Source: Devosia sp.
Lineage (GTDB): Bacteria; Pseudomonadota; Alphaproteobacteria; Rhizobiales; Devosiaceae
DNA: 64,000 nucleotides
Reading direction: 5' to 3'
Assembly: GCA_017794705.1 (NCBI GenBank)
Contig: CP051235.1
Coordinates: 993,010 to 1,057,009, forward strand
Shown: piece by piece, positions 8,371 through 16,754 of the stretch
Numbering within the stretch: position 1 is the first letter of the stretch
Layout: each line of letters opens with the position of its first letter
Translations under genes and position numbers: made by a program
Notes under the pieces: model-generated
Told to the model about the DNA's origin: nothing
Seen by the model: the letters and a program-made list of their open reading frames with translations, nothing else
The model's database searches: none

Positions 8371-9084
8371 TCAGCTGCCAAAAACGCGATGGGTCGCTCC
8401 GCGGAAGTGCCGCTCCAGAGCTTCGTCAGCCAGATCGGAATCGCCCTTTTCGAGTGCCGCGATCACTTCCATATGCTCATCCAGCGTTTCGAGAATGTGC
8501 TTCCTCACGGTGGGCCGTTGATGCACTCGACGTGCCATGAAGATGTTCTCGAACTGATTGCGGTGCGCGAGGGTTATTGAGCGATTGCCGAGAGCGCGGA
8601 CAATGTCATAGTGAAAATCCCGGTCGAGTATCTCGATGCCGGCCACACCTTCTTCCAGGGAACCTCCGGAAACGATCCCCGCGAGGTCTTCGTGTCGTTT
8701 GCGCATTGTTCCAATCCATTCTGCAGTCACGGAATCCGCAAAGGCACGCACCGCAGGCAGTTCAATGATCTTGCGGAACTGGAAGTTCTCGCGGATGAAC
8801 TCGACCTCCGGATAAACGATCTGGATGCCCGACCTCGGCTTGGTTTCGACGAGGCCATGTTCCTCGAGCAAAACCAACGTCTCCCGCAAGGGCGTGAGTG
8901 ACAAGCCCAGTATTTTGCACAGTTCGTTCTGAGTCACCGTCATGCCGGCTATCAGAGTTCCGTCATGAATCGCCTTGCGAAACCGCTCATAGCCCGAATT
9001 GCCTTCCGGGAGGTCGGCCGACCTGGCCTCTGAGGATTCAGATCTTTGCGCATCGGCGCGGGGCGGCAAGGTTTTAGCAGGCAT
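8371..9084 (-). CDS. GntR-family regulator with FCD domain
   Basis: A 237-residue FadR-type regulator. An N-terminal winged helix (about residues 30-90: YERFRKAIHDGTLIAGMTVTQNELCKILGLSLTPLRETLVLLEEHGLV) precedes an all-helical FCD domain with the usual metal-ligand pattern D-x-x-F-H. The start at 9084 has AGGA at correct spacing; an ATG at 9105 lacks one. It is divergent from the enolase/ABC operon and co-directional with the aldo/keto reductase. Repeated TGG-A/T-ATATCATA elements just upstream and a palindrome at the opposite promoter are good operator candidates, so it probably represses both directions until a sugar acid binds. Confidence 0.9.
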   Translation of the reverse strand: MPAKTLPPRADAQRSESSEARSADLPEGNSGYERFRKAIHDGTLIAGMTVTQNELCKILGLSLTPLRETLVLLEEHGLVETKPRSGIQIVYPEVEFIRENFQFRKIIELPAVRAFADSVTAEWIGTMRKRHEDLAGIVSGGSLEEGVAGIEILDRDFHYDIVRALGNRSITLAHRNQFENIFMARRVHQRPTVRKHILETLDEHMEVIAALEKGDSDLADEALERHFRGATHRVFGS

Positions 9085-9107
9085 GGCGAATCCTGATTTG
9101 ATCAATC

Positions 9108-9140
9108 TGGAATATCATATAGCGGTTTTGGTATATCATA
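9108..9140. promoter_or_regulatory. Paired operator candidate for the GntR regulator
   Basis: Two near-identical 12-mers, TGGAATATCATA (9108-9119) and TGGTATATCATA (9129-9140), are spaced 21 bp start to start, two helical turns, directly upstream of the GntR gene. Each core is an imperfect palindrome of the TGRTATAYCA type used by FadR-family regulators. They overlap AT-rich sequence that would form the regulator's own promoter, suggesting autoregulation. Confidence 0.6.
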
Positions 9141-9234
9141 ACAAGCACGGATTGGCGCCATTGGGCGCGGATTTCAGCGATCATGCTATTCACTGTTCGC
9201 GACTTTGGCGCAGTCCTCGCGGTAAAATCGACTA

Positions 9235-9263
9235 TTGACATATCAAAATGGCTATTCAAATAT
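9235..9263 (+). promoter_or_regulatory. Promoter with overlapping operator for the enolase/ABC operon
   Basis: TTGACA at 9235-9240 is followed after 17 bases by AAATAT at 9258-9263, a plausible sigma-70 promoter 28 bases before the GTG of the enolase-superfamily gene. The -35 lies inside the palindrome TTGACATATCAA (9235-9246; 10 of 12 positions symmetric), whose ATATCA core matches the repeats at 9108-9140. Repression by the divergent GntR protein is inferred. Confidence 0.6.
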
Positions 9264-9290
9264 CTCAATCTCACTTTTGGGAGGTAGTAA

Positions 9291-10433
9291 GTGAAGATCA
9301 CCGGTTTTGTGGCGTGGCTTTACGAGTCCAAGCGCGGGCCCAGCTTCTACTGGCGAAAGGGCTTGCCGCATTCACATGACGACCTCCCGCGCGGCTCGGG
9401 TCCGCGTAACTGCGTCATTCGCATGGAAACGGATGAAGGGCTGTTTGGCGCGCTGGACTTTTATCGCGGTGAAGTCGCGTTTGACCTGGTGCGCCGGCGC
9501 TATTCCGCATTCATCGGAGAGAATCCCATTCACACGGAGCGCATGTGGCACCTCATGTGGGAAGTCGACCGTATGGAAGAAATCCAGATGCGGTGCTTTG
9601 GCTTGCTCGACACATTGTGCTGGGATGTGAAATCACAGCTTGCCAAAATGCCCATTCACGAATTGCTGGGTGGCAACAAGACGAAGGTTCCTGCCTATGC
9701 CTCGACCGTAACCTGGAACACGCTTGATGAGTATGAGCGCTATATCAAGATGTGCCAGGACTTGGGGTTCAAAGCGTTCAAACTGCACGCCTGGGGCGAC
9801 GTCAAACGCGACATAGAACTCTCCGCGGCACTCAGGAAATGGGTGGGGCCGGATGCCGATTTGATGTTCGACGGTTCGGCTGGCTGGGATTATGTGGATT
9901 CACTGGAGGTTGGTCGTGCGCTCGAGGACCTCGGCTACCTCTGGTATGAGGAGCCAATGCGCGAGTTCTATCTCGGCGCCTACTCCAAGCTTTGTGACAA
10001 GCTGAAAATCCCGGTCTGTGCGGCCGAGACCTCAGACGGCATTCATTGGAACATGGCCACCTGGATCGAGAACCGGGCGCTCGACATGACCCGAATTTCT
10101 TCCCACTACAAAGGCGGATTCACGGGGTCGATGAAGATCGCCCAGACTTCAGACAGTTTCGGAATGCGCGCGCAGGTCCACGGCATGAGCCTTGAGAACG
10201 CACAATTGTGCGGAGCGATTTCCAACAATGACTACTATGAGCAAATCGTCATCGACGAGGAGCACATCAAGGGTCTCGACAAGTTGGGAAAACTTGCCGT
10301 CAAGGACGGTTTCCTTGAGGTCAGCACCGAGCCGGGCCTCGGCTACGAGATCGATTTCGAAAAACTCGACGAAATCTGCATTGAAAAGGTCGTCGTGACT
10401 GAACGCCCGGGGGGCGGTCTGTCGGATGGCTAA
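9291..10433 (+). CDS. Enolase-superfamily (mandelate racemase/muconate lactonizing-like) sugar-acid dehydratase
   Basis: A 380-residue member of the enolase superfamily. It starts at GTG 9291 after GGGAGGTAG. Candidate residues are Lys164-x-His166 on the second barrel strand (KLH, not the commoner KxK), metal ligands Asp194, Glu220/221 and Glu246, and His297 (QVHGM) as the opposite base. Such proteins dehydrate aldonates (mannonate, fuconate, rhamnonate and others) to 2-keto-3-deoxy acids. It is first in an operon with a CUT1 sugar importer, a lactonase-type amidohydrolase, an oxidoreductase and a second enolase. The exact acid sugar is unknown; an L-fuconate-like substrate is an inference from context. 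Its stop overlaps the ATPase start by eight bases. Confidence 0.85.
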   Translation: MKITGFVAWLYESKRGPSFYWRKGLPHSHDDLPRGSGPRNCVIRMETDEGLFGALDFYRGEVAFDLVRRRYSAFIGENPIHTERMWHLMWEVDRMEEIQMRCFGLLDTLCWDVKSQLAKMPIHELLGGNKTKVPAYASTVTWNTLDEYERYIKMCQDLGFKAFKLHAWGDVKRDIELSAALRKWVGPDADLMFDGSAGWDYVDSLEVGRALEDLGYLWYEEPMREFYLGAYSKLCDKLKIPVCAAETSDGIHWNMATWIENRALDMTRISSHYKGGFTGSMKIAQTSDSFGMRAQVHGMSLENAQLCGAISNNDYYEQIVIDEEHIKGLDKLGKLAVKDGFLEVSTEPGLGYEIDFEKLDEICIEKVVVTERPGGGLSDG

Positions 10434-11553
10434 GGTTGAGCTGAAAGGCGTCGCGAAGTCTTTCGGCGCCGTGCGCGTGCTCGATCCCATCGACCTGTGC
10501 GTCGAGCCGGGGGAGTTCGTAGCCTTTGTTGGGCCGTCCGGTTCAGGCAAATCGACGCTGCTGCGCATGATTGCCGGGCTGGAAAGCGTGTCGGAGGGTG
10601 ATGTTCTGATAGGTGGCGAAGAGGTGACTTTTGCCGAGCCGTCAGAACGGGGCACAGCCATGGTCTTTCAGTCCTACGCGCTCTACCCCCATATGAATGT
10701 TTATGACAATATCGCGTTCAACCTTCGGCTCGCGAAACGCCCGAAATCCGAGATTGACGCTCAAGTGCGAGAGGCCGCGAGGACGCTGCGTCTCGAGGAC
10801 TTGCTAGAGCGGTCGCCCGCCCAACTGTCCGGTGGACAGCGGCAACGCGTCGCCATTGGACGCGCTATTGTCCGGCACCCCAAAGTTTTTCTATTCGATG
10901 AGCCTCTGTCCAATCTCGATGCGGCACTGCGCGTGCAGATGCGTCTGGAGATCGCGCGGTTGCACCGCGAAATCGGGGCCACCATGATTTACGTCACTCA
11001 CGATCAGGTTGAGGCCATGACCTTGGCCGACCGGATCGTCGCACTTGACGATGGTGCCATTCAGCAGACCGGTGCCCCGCTCGATCTCTATGCCCGGCCT
11101 TCCAACAGGTTCGTGGCAGGCTTTATCGGTTCGCCCAAAATGAACTTCATTCCTGCCGAAGTCATTGACGGGACTCGTGCCGGTGTCGGCCTCAGACTGC
11201 ACGCAGGTGACGGAACGTCATTCGGACTTGGAGCACTTAAAAGTGCAAAGGCGGGCCCCGTGTCTGTCGGCGTCCGTCCAGAAGCCATTCGACTGCACAT
11301 TGCCGGTGGGACGCCTCCAGCCGGCACCCTGGAGATCCCGGCACGCGTCGACTCCGTCGAACGCCTCGGGAATGTGACCTACACCTACATTGACGTCGGG
11401 TCTGACGAGCTTCTGACCGTTCAATCCGGCGGCGATGTTCAGCTGAAATCTGGAGATCAGGCTCTCGCGGCGATTCAACCGGAGAGCTTTCACGTGTTCG
11501 ATGCTGCAGGAAAGACAATCCTTTCAGCATCGGCAGCGCCGGCGCGCACATAG
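10426..11553 (+). CDS. Sugar ABC transporter ATP-binding protein (UgpC/MsmK type)
   Basis: A 375-residue ATPase of the CUT1 class. Walker A is GPSGSGKST near residue 38, the signature is LSGGQRQRVAIGRAI, and Walker B is VFLFDEPLSNLDA. A C-terminal regulatory TOBE/OB region occupies roughly residues 235-370 (PVSVGVRPEAIRLH). Its length and tail are those of UgpC/MalK-type motors. The ATG lies inside the end of the enolase gene, implying translational coupling. It would energise the permease pair at 12907 and 13853. Confidence 0.93.
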   Translation: MAKVELKGVAKSFGAVRVLDPIDLCVEPGEFVAFVGPSGSGKSTLLRMIAGLESVSEGDVLIGGEEVTFAEPSERGTAMVFQSYALYPHMNVYDNIAFNLRLAKRPKSEIDAQVREAARTLRLEDLLERSPAQLSGGQRQRVAIGRAIVRHPKVFLFDEPLSNLDAALRVQMRLEIARLHREIGATMIYVTHDQVEAMTLADRIVALDDGAIQQTGAPLDLYARPSNRFVAGFIGSPKMNFIPAEVIDGTRAGVGLRLHAGDGTSFGLGALKSAKAGPVSVGVRPEAIRLHIAGGTPPAGTLEIPARVDSVERLGNVTYTYIDVGSDELLTVQSGGDVQLKSGDQALAAIQPESFHVFDAAGKTILSASAAPART

Positions 11554-11577
11554 CCGGCAATAACAGGAGGAAAAACC

Positions 11578-12858
11578 ATGCAGTTTTTGACTAGACGCTG
11601 GGCTTTGCTGGCTGCGGCCACTGCCCTGCTCGCTCCGGGTCTGACCGTGCCGGTCATCGCTCAGGACGAAGTCTCACTTACAGTCTGGACGGACACGCCT
11701 CGCCAGTCGATGTTTGAGGAATATGACCGCCAGCACGACAATGTCAGCCTCGATATTTCCGTTCAGGGCGCGGACATTGTCCAGAAGATCCAGTTGGCCC
11801 TTCGGTCCGGCTCCGGCATTCCTGACGTCATTTTCATGGCGGACGTTTCTTGGGGCGCCCAGCTGAAAACCCGCCGCACTGACTATCTTTTGACACTGGA
11901 TGATCTGGTGCCACAGGAAGTGCGGGACGAGTTTTATCCCAATTCAAACTCGCCGTGCCTGCTGAATGGCGAACTTGTCTGCCTGCGCAACGACATGGCG
12001 CATTTCATTGTCTGGTATGATGCGCCGCTCATGGAAGAACTGGGTGTCGAGGTGCCGACGACCTGGGAAGAATTCGAGGCCCTTGGTGCCGAGCTCGCAC
12101 CACAAGGGTATATTCTGGGTTCAGGTGTCGAATCTTATCCGCTGGTGAATTACCTGACATCTGCGGGCTGCGAGATGGCTCTGCCTGATCCTGAAATTGC
12201 TGACGCCCTGCACATCAACCTGTCGACCGAAGCTTGCACCAAGCCGGCCGGAATGGTTGACCGGATGCTGGCCAATGGGTCGCTGTCGCGACTTGGCACC
12301 TTTGAGCCCGACTTGATAAATCTGGCCAAGGAGCGGAGGATCCCGCTACTTATTGGCCCGACCTGGTTCGGCGAATATGTGATCAAACCGAGCTATGAAG
12401 TGCCGGCGGGTCGACTGGCCGCCGCCACCTCCTTGCGGTGGGAAGATCAGGAACAGCCGCTGGCGTGGAGCTGGGGCGGTGGCACGTATGGCGGCTATCA
12501 GGGCACAGCGCACCCTGAAATTGTTGCTGACATCCTGATGTGGATGTCCACCGACGTCGGCATTCAAACCGATGCCATAACGCTGCCCGCGCACCGTCCT
12601 TCGTCCCTTGCGTGGGGCGAAAAGCTCAAGACCGACGAGTATTATGCCAATGACGACGTCTTCGACATTCAGGTCGAAGCGGCGCAATACAGCAACCCCG
12701 GCTACTCCAGCCTGCGTCTGCTGGTTGATCAAGCCGTAGCAAAGATCGTTGGACAAGCTCTTGGTTCAGGCGGCACGATCGAGGGTGCCCTCCCGGCTCT
12801 GGAAGCCGAGCTGGTCAATCTTGCCCAGCTTAACGGCTATCAGGTTATCTCCGATTGA
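11578..12858 (+). CDS. Extracellular sugar-binding protein of a CUT1 ABC importer
   Basis: A 426-residue family-1 solute-binding protein. A Sec signal peptide (MQFLTRRWALLAAATALLAPGLTVPVIAQ) gives a mature protein starting at DEVSLTVW, the usual first strand of this fold. Later regions (RSGSGIPDVIFM; WYDAPLMEELGVEVPTTWEEFEAL; GVESYPLVNYL) are typical carbohydrate-binding-protein landmarks. The start is preceded by AGGAGG. A strong hairpin follows the stop. It would deliver an oligosaccharide or monosaccharide/sugar acid to the two permeases downstream. Confidence 0.92.
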   Translation: MQFLTRRWALLAAATALLAPGLTVPVIAQDEVSLTVWTDTPRQSMFEEYDRQHDNVSLDISVQGADIVQKIQLALRSGSGIPDVIFMADVSWGAQLKTRRTDYLLTLDDLVPQEVRDEFYPNSNSPCLLNGELVCLRNDMAHFIVWYDAPLMEELGVEVPTTWEEFEALGAELAPQGYILGSGVESYPLVNYLTSAGCEMALPDPEIADALHINLSTEACTKPAGMVDRMLANGSLSRLGTFEPDLINLAKERRIPLLIGPTWFGEYVIKPSYEVPAGRLAAATSLRWEDQEQPLAWSWGGGTYGGYQGTAHPEIVADILMWMSTDVGIQTDAITLPAHRPSSLAWGEKLKTDEYYANDDVFDIQVEAAQYSNPGYSSLRLLVDQAVAKIVGQALGSGGTIEGALPALEAELVNLAQLNGYQVISD

Positions 12859-12862
12859 CGCA

Positions 12863-12891
12863 AAGGCCGGGCGGGTCACTCGCCCGGCCTT
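12863..12891 (+). other. Intercistronic hairpin after the sugar-binding-protein gene
   Basis: A perfect 11-bp stem, AAGGCCGGGCG pairing with CGCCCGGCCTT across a 7-base loop, begins five bases after the binding-protein stop. The sequence after it (CAACTC) lacks a T-run. Inference: it is an mRNA-stabilising or attenuating stem raising binding-protein output relative to the permeases. Confidence 0.65.
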
Positions 12892-12906
12892 CAACTCAGC
12901 AGGCGC

Positions 12907-13848
12907 ATGAAGATGACGGACCAGATCGAAAAACCGAGCACCGCGACAGTTGATGCAAAGCGTGCTCGTCTGGCGGCCCGTTCATCCCGGCGCGACACAA
13001 TCGCCGCCTATGTGTTTCTGACCCCTTATCTCATCCTTTTAGCCATGTTCGGTATCATCCCGATCTCTTACGCGTTCGGTCTCAGTTTCATGGATACGAT
13101 AACCATGGAATTCTGGGGGCTCGCCAACTACGAGTTCGTCTTTAGTGATTTTCGGATCCCTTCAAGCATCAGCAATGTCCTGAGCTACGTCGGTGTGTGG
13201 CTGGCCATGACCCTTCTGCTTGTGGTCGCGCTTTCGCTCATGCTCGACAACATCAACCGGCGCTCGGCCACGATCTTTCGGTCGATCTATTTTTTGCCTG
13301 GCGCTGTCACCTCATCGGCTGTGGTAGTTTTGTGGCTGTTCATACTCGACCCGTCGGTCAGCCCGTTCCAGCCGTTATTGCATCTTGTCGGTTGGGAAAT
13401 CCGCGCGGATGTGATCACCGGGCTCACTCTGCCCGTGGTCTTTGCAATCATGACCTATTTTTCGCAGTCCGGCGGCTGGATCGTGGTCTTGGGTGGATCG
13501 CTGTCCACAGTCCCGTCAGAGGTGATTGAGGCTGCGCGCATTGACGGCGCCAATCGTTTCCAACTGGCGACACGGATCAAGCTACCAATGATCTGGCGAA
13601 GTGTTGTGCTGATGGGGATCCTTTGCTTCGCGCAAGGCTTGCAGATCTTTGTTGAGCCCCAACTGATGATGCTGGCTGGCCCGCAGTTTGCCCAAAACGA
13701 CTGGTCGCTCAATCAGATGGTCTTCCAATACGCGTTCCTGATGGGTGACTTTGGTGCCTCTGCGGCACTGTCGGTCATGTTGATTGGCGTCTCAATCTCC
13801 ATCGCGCTGATTGTCATCTTCGCCACCCGCTTTTACAAACTGGACTAA
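12907..13848 (+). CDS. Sugar ABC transporter permease, MalF/UgpA type
   Basis: A 313-residue permease with a hydrophilic N-terminus followed by several membrane helices. The cytoplasmic EAA loop (EVIEAARIDGANRFQLATRIKLPMIWR) is the BPD_transp_1 hallmark that contacts the ATPase. The usual first CUT1 helix reads AYVFLTPYLILLAMFGIIPISYAFGLSF. The ATG at 12907 is the likely start, with ATG 12913 as an alternative. It is paired with the gene at 13853, four bases downstream. Confidence 0.92.
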   Translation: MKMTDQIEKPSTATVDAKRARLAARSSRRDTIAAYVFLTPYLILLAMFGIIPISYAFGLSFMDTITMEFWGLANYEFVFSDFRIPSSISNVLSYVGVWLAMTLLLVVALSLMLDNINRRSATIFRSIYFLPGAVTSSAVVVLWLFILDPSVSPFQPLLHLVGWEIRADVITGLTLPVVFAIMTYFSQSGGWIVVLGGSLSTVPSEVIEAARIDGANRFQLATRIKLPMIWRSVVLMGILCFAQGLQIFVEPQLMMLAGPQFAQNDWSLNQMVFQYAFLMGDFGASAALSVMLIGVSISIALIVIFATRFYKLD

Positions 13849-13852
13849 CTTG

Positions 13853-14749
13853 ATGGCCACAACTGCTCGTATTTTCGGCAACAAACGCGTTGGTTTCGGC
13901 CAGTGGGTGATCTACGCGCTCATCGGTATCGCGGGATTGTTCTACGGGACGCCGCTTGCCTGGTTGTTCCTGGCTGGGACGAGATCGGGTTCATCGCTTG
14001 ATTCAGATCCGCCGTTCACTTTCGGCAGCTTTGAGCAGATGGCACAAAGTTGGGCGAACCTTGCCAGTTTCAATGATTTTCAAATTCTGAATTGGGCACT
14101 CAACTCGCTGATCTACTCGGTCGGAGGGGTCACGCTTTCGCTGATTGCCTGCATTCCGGCTGGCTATGCCCTCGCAACAAGCGACTTTCCGGGTCGAAGG
14201 GTGATCCTGATTCTGACACTCGTCGCGATGATCACTCCCAGCCAGTCCATTGTGCTGCCAATCTTTCTGGAAATGAACTTGATCGGTCTCAACAACACCT
14301 ATCTGGGCCTCATTCTCGCAACCGGGTTTTTCCCGTTTGGCGTCTATCTTGCCTATATTCATTTCTCGGACTCACCGCCAAAGGGGGTCCTGGATTCCGC
14401 GCGGATCGACGGGTGCTCGCGCTACCAACTTTTCACGCATATCGCCTTGCCGCTGGCACGGCCGATCGTTTCGCTCGTGGCTTTCTTCAGCTTTCTGGCA
14501 AACTGGTCGAACTACTATCTCGCCGTTGTGCTTTTATCCGATGACAAGATCTACAATCTGCCGGTCGGCCTGACGGCGCTGGTCAGCGGTTCCGGCGCAC
14601 TGACCAACCTGGCGGCCACCGGCATGCCAATAAAAAAACCTGAAGTCATTCTGGCCGCCATTCTGGTCATCTTGCCCGTGCTTGTCGTCTTCCTGATCGC
14701 CCAGCGCTTCGTCCGCTCCGGCATGCTGTCGGGCGCCGAGAAAGGCTGA
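13853..14749 (+). CDS. Sugar ABC transporter permease, MalG/UgpE type
   Basis: A 298-residue second permease. The EAA loop is ARIDGCSRYQLFTHIALPLARP; the region before it (SQSIVLPIFLEMNLIGLNNTYLGLIL) is characteristic of MalG-like subunits. I start it at the ATG at 13853, just after the first permease's stop, because an upstream start in the same frame would only add residues overlapping that gene. It completes the importer with the genes at 10426, 11578 and 12907. Confidence 0.92.
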   Translation: MATTARIFGNKRVGFGQWVIYALIGIAGLFYGTPLAWLFLAGTRSGSSLDSDPPFTFGSFEQMAQSWANLASFNDFQILNWALNSLIYSVGGVTLSLIACIPAGYALATSDFPGRRVILILTLVAMITPSQSIVLPIFLEMNLIGLNNTYLGLILATGFFPFGVYLAYIHFSDSPPKGVLDSARIDGCSRYQLFTHIALPLARPIVSLVAFFSFLANWSNYYLAVVLLSDDKIYNLPVGLTALVSGSGALTNLAATGMPIKKPEVILAAILVILPVLVVFLIAQRFVRSGMLSGAEKG

Positions 14750-14779
14750 CCCGTTCCACCGCATCGGAGAGGAGCCGCT

Positions 14780-15604
14780 ATGCGTATTCTGGATACTCAC
14801 CTGCACCTGATTTATCCCGACCGGTTTTCCTATCCTTGGCTTGAGGGCTTTGACGCAATCAACAAGCCATGGCGCGTCGAAGATTACTTCCAAGAAGCCT
14901 TGGCTCTGGGCATCGAGTCAGCGCTCCACATGGAAGTCGACGCCGCTGAAAGGGACATGTTCGCTGAGTCCGAGTTCATGGCGAGCATCCATCCGCGTGT
15001 TGCCGGCGTGATCGCCGCCTGTCGGCCGGAGAAGGAAGATTTTGAACGGCAACTGGAGATGTTCACCCAAATCCCTAACATTCGAGGACTTCGCCGGGTC
15101 TTGCATCAGTCGCCGGATGAGTTGTCGCAAACTGAGGTGTTTCGCGACAATCTTGGGCTTTTGGCGAAGCACGGACTAAGCTTCGATCTTTGCCTTCGCG
15201 GTGATCAATTGGCCCTTGCCCGCCCGCTGGTCGACGCAGCGCCGGACACGCAATTCATCCTCGACCATTGCGGCGTGCCCGATATGACCACCGAGAACTT
15301 TGCAACGTGGCAAGCCGACATTTCCGAACTGGCCAAACGCCCGAATGTTGCAGGCAAGATTTCCGGGATCATTGCCTACGGCGGTCCGGATTGGAGCATT
15401 CAGTCTCTCAAGCCCACCTTCGAGCACATGATCGACAGCTTTGGCTGGAACCGGGTTGTCTGGGGATCGGACCACCCAGTGTGCACACTTACGGCTTCAC
15501 TCACCCAGTGGGTGAAGACAACCCATTCGCTTCTGACGGGCGCAAGCGAAACGGAGATCGCCTCACTTCTACATAGAAACGCCGAGCGCATCTATCTCAG
15601 TTGA
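14780..15604 (+). CDS. Amidohydrolase-superfamily sugar lactonase (COG3618-like)
   Basis: A 274-residue TIM-barrel metal-dependent hydrolase. The first-strand metal motif is Asp5-Thr-His7-Leu-His9; further ligands are probably the His of FILDHCG and the Asp of WGSDHP near the C-terminus. This compact form is typical of COG3618 proteins such as L-fucono-1,5-lactonase, L-rhamnono-lactonase and 2-pyrone-4,6-dicarboxylate lactonase. In this operon a sugar lactonase fits best: it would open the lactone made by the aldo/keto reductase and pass an aldonate to the enolase-superfamily dehydratase. A GAGGAG ribosome site lies 8 bases before the ATG. Confidence 0.82.
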   Translation: MRILDTHLHLIYPDRFSYPWLEGFDAINKPWRVEDYFQEALALGIESALHMEVDAAERDMFAESEFMASIHPRVAGVIAACRPEKEDFERQLEMFTQIPNIRGLRRVLHQSPDELSQTEVFRDNLGLLAKHGLSFDLCLRGDQLALARPLVDAAPDTQFILDHCGVPDMTTENFATWQADISELAKRPNVAGKISGIIAYGGPDWSIQSLKPTFEHMIDSFGWNRVVWGSDHPVCTLTASLTQWVKTTHSLLTGASETEIASLLHRNAERIYLS

Positions 15605-15651
15605 ACGCATCAACAAACGTGACAACACCCGGGAGAGTGAGAGGAGCTCAC

Positions 15652-16737
15652 ATGTCTGAAATTCGGCTCAAACAGTCTTGGGAACTGCCATCTGAACCGA
15701 AGCCGATCGTCATCATTGGCTGCGGCGGGATCGTAGATGATGCCCATCTGCCAGCCTATGAATTGGCCGGGTTCAAGGTGGCCGGCCTGTTCGATGTCAA
15801 TCCAGAAAAGTCGCGTCGTTTGGCCGACAAGTGGGGTGTGGGCGTGTTCGACAGCCTGGATGAGGCGGTGGCCAACCGCGATGTGGTGTTCGATCTGGCC
15901 TTGCCGCCTGCAGTTCACACTTCGGTGCTGCCTGCGCTGCCTGAAGGAAGCACTGTTCTCATTCAGAAACCGATGGGCCAAGATCTGGAACAGGCAAGTT
16001 CGATTGCGCAAATTTGCCGCGAACGAAAGCTGACCGCAGCGGTCAATTTCCAGCTTCGCTTCGCACCCATGATGCTGGCGGTGCGTGATGCTCTCGACAA
16101 GGACATGCTCGGCGAATTGCTCGATGTGGAAGTTCATCTTAACCTTCTGACCCCGTGGCACCTGTTTCCGTTCTTGATCGGTGCCTCCCGTGTCGAGATT
16201 TCAGTTCATTCCATCCACTATCTTGATCTGATCCGTTCGCTGCTTGGTAATCCAAGCAGTGTGCAGGCGCGCACAATGGGACATCCAGCAACTGAGCTGG
16301 CACAAACGCGAACCTCGGCCAATCTGGTCTATACCGGCGACAAACGGGCCACGATGAGCATCAACCACAACCACAGTTTCGGCCGCAAGTTTCAGACGGC
16401 GCAGATTCGCTTTGAAGGGACGAAAGGTTGTGCCGTCGTCAAGCTCGGACTGCTGCTGAACTATCCAACGGGCGAGCCTGACGAATTCTGGATCAGCAGC
16501 GGGGATGTCGACTGGCAGCAGGTGCCCCTCACCGGTTCGTGGTTCCCGCACGCTTTCATTGGAACCATGAGCAATCTTCAGCGATTTGCTTCCGGCGAGG
16601 ATCAGTCCCTCGAGACTTCAGTTGAGGATGCGTGGCACACGATGGCGCTTGTGGAGGCGGCTTTTCAATCTGCGGCACAGCCGGGGACACCAGTGCTTGA
16701 TGCACCGCCACAAGCGCAAACCTTCGCTTCGTTCTGA
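15652..16737 (+). CDS. Gfo/Idh/MocA-family oxidoreductase
   Basis: A 361-residue NAD(P)-dependent oxidoreductase. The N-terminal Rossmann nucleotide site is I-V-I-I-G-C-G-G-I with an acidic end of strand 2 at LFDVNPEKS. A V-L-I-Q-K-P-M-G motif matches the conserved E/Q-K-P signature whose Lys is catalytic, and an H-S-I-H-Y-L-D region supplies the D-x-x-x-H-like part. The ATG at 15652 has AGAGGAG upstream and is preferred to a start at 15601. It probably oxidises or reduces a sugar, inositol or sugar-acid intermediate; the substrate is unknown. It is third from last in the operon. Confidence 0.88.
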   Translation: MSEIRLKQSWELPSEPKPIVIIGCGGIVDDAHLPAYELAGFKVAGLFDVNPEKSRRLADKWGVGVFDSLDEAVANRDVVFDLALPPAVHTSVLPALPEGSTVLIQKPMGQDLEQASSIAQICRERKLTAAVNFQLRFAPMMLAVRDALDKDMLGELLDVEVHLNLLTPWHLFPFLIGASRVEISVHSIHYLDLIRSLLGNPSSVQARTMGHPATELAQTRTSANLVYTGDKRATMSINHNHSFGRKFQTAQIRFEGTKGCAVVKLGLLLNYPTGEPDEFWISSGDVDWQQVPLTGSWFPHAFIGTMSNLQRFASGEDQSLETSVEDAWHTMALVEAAFQSAAQPGTPVLDAPPQAQTFASF

Positions 16738-16754
16738 AGGGATCGCGTGCGCTC

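Noticed and set aside
12863-12891. Rho-independent terminator between binding protein and permease
   Set aside because: The stem is strong but no T-run follows and the operon clearly continues; annotated as an intercistronic hairpin instead.
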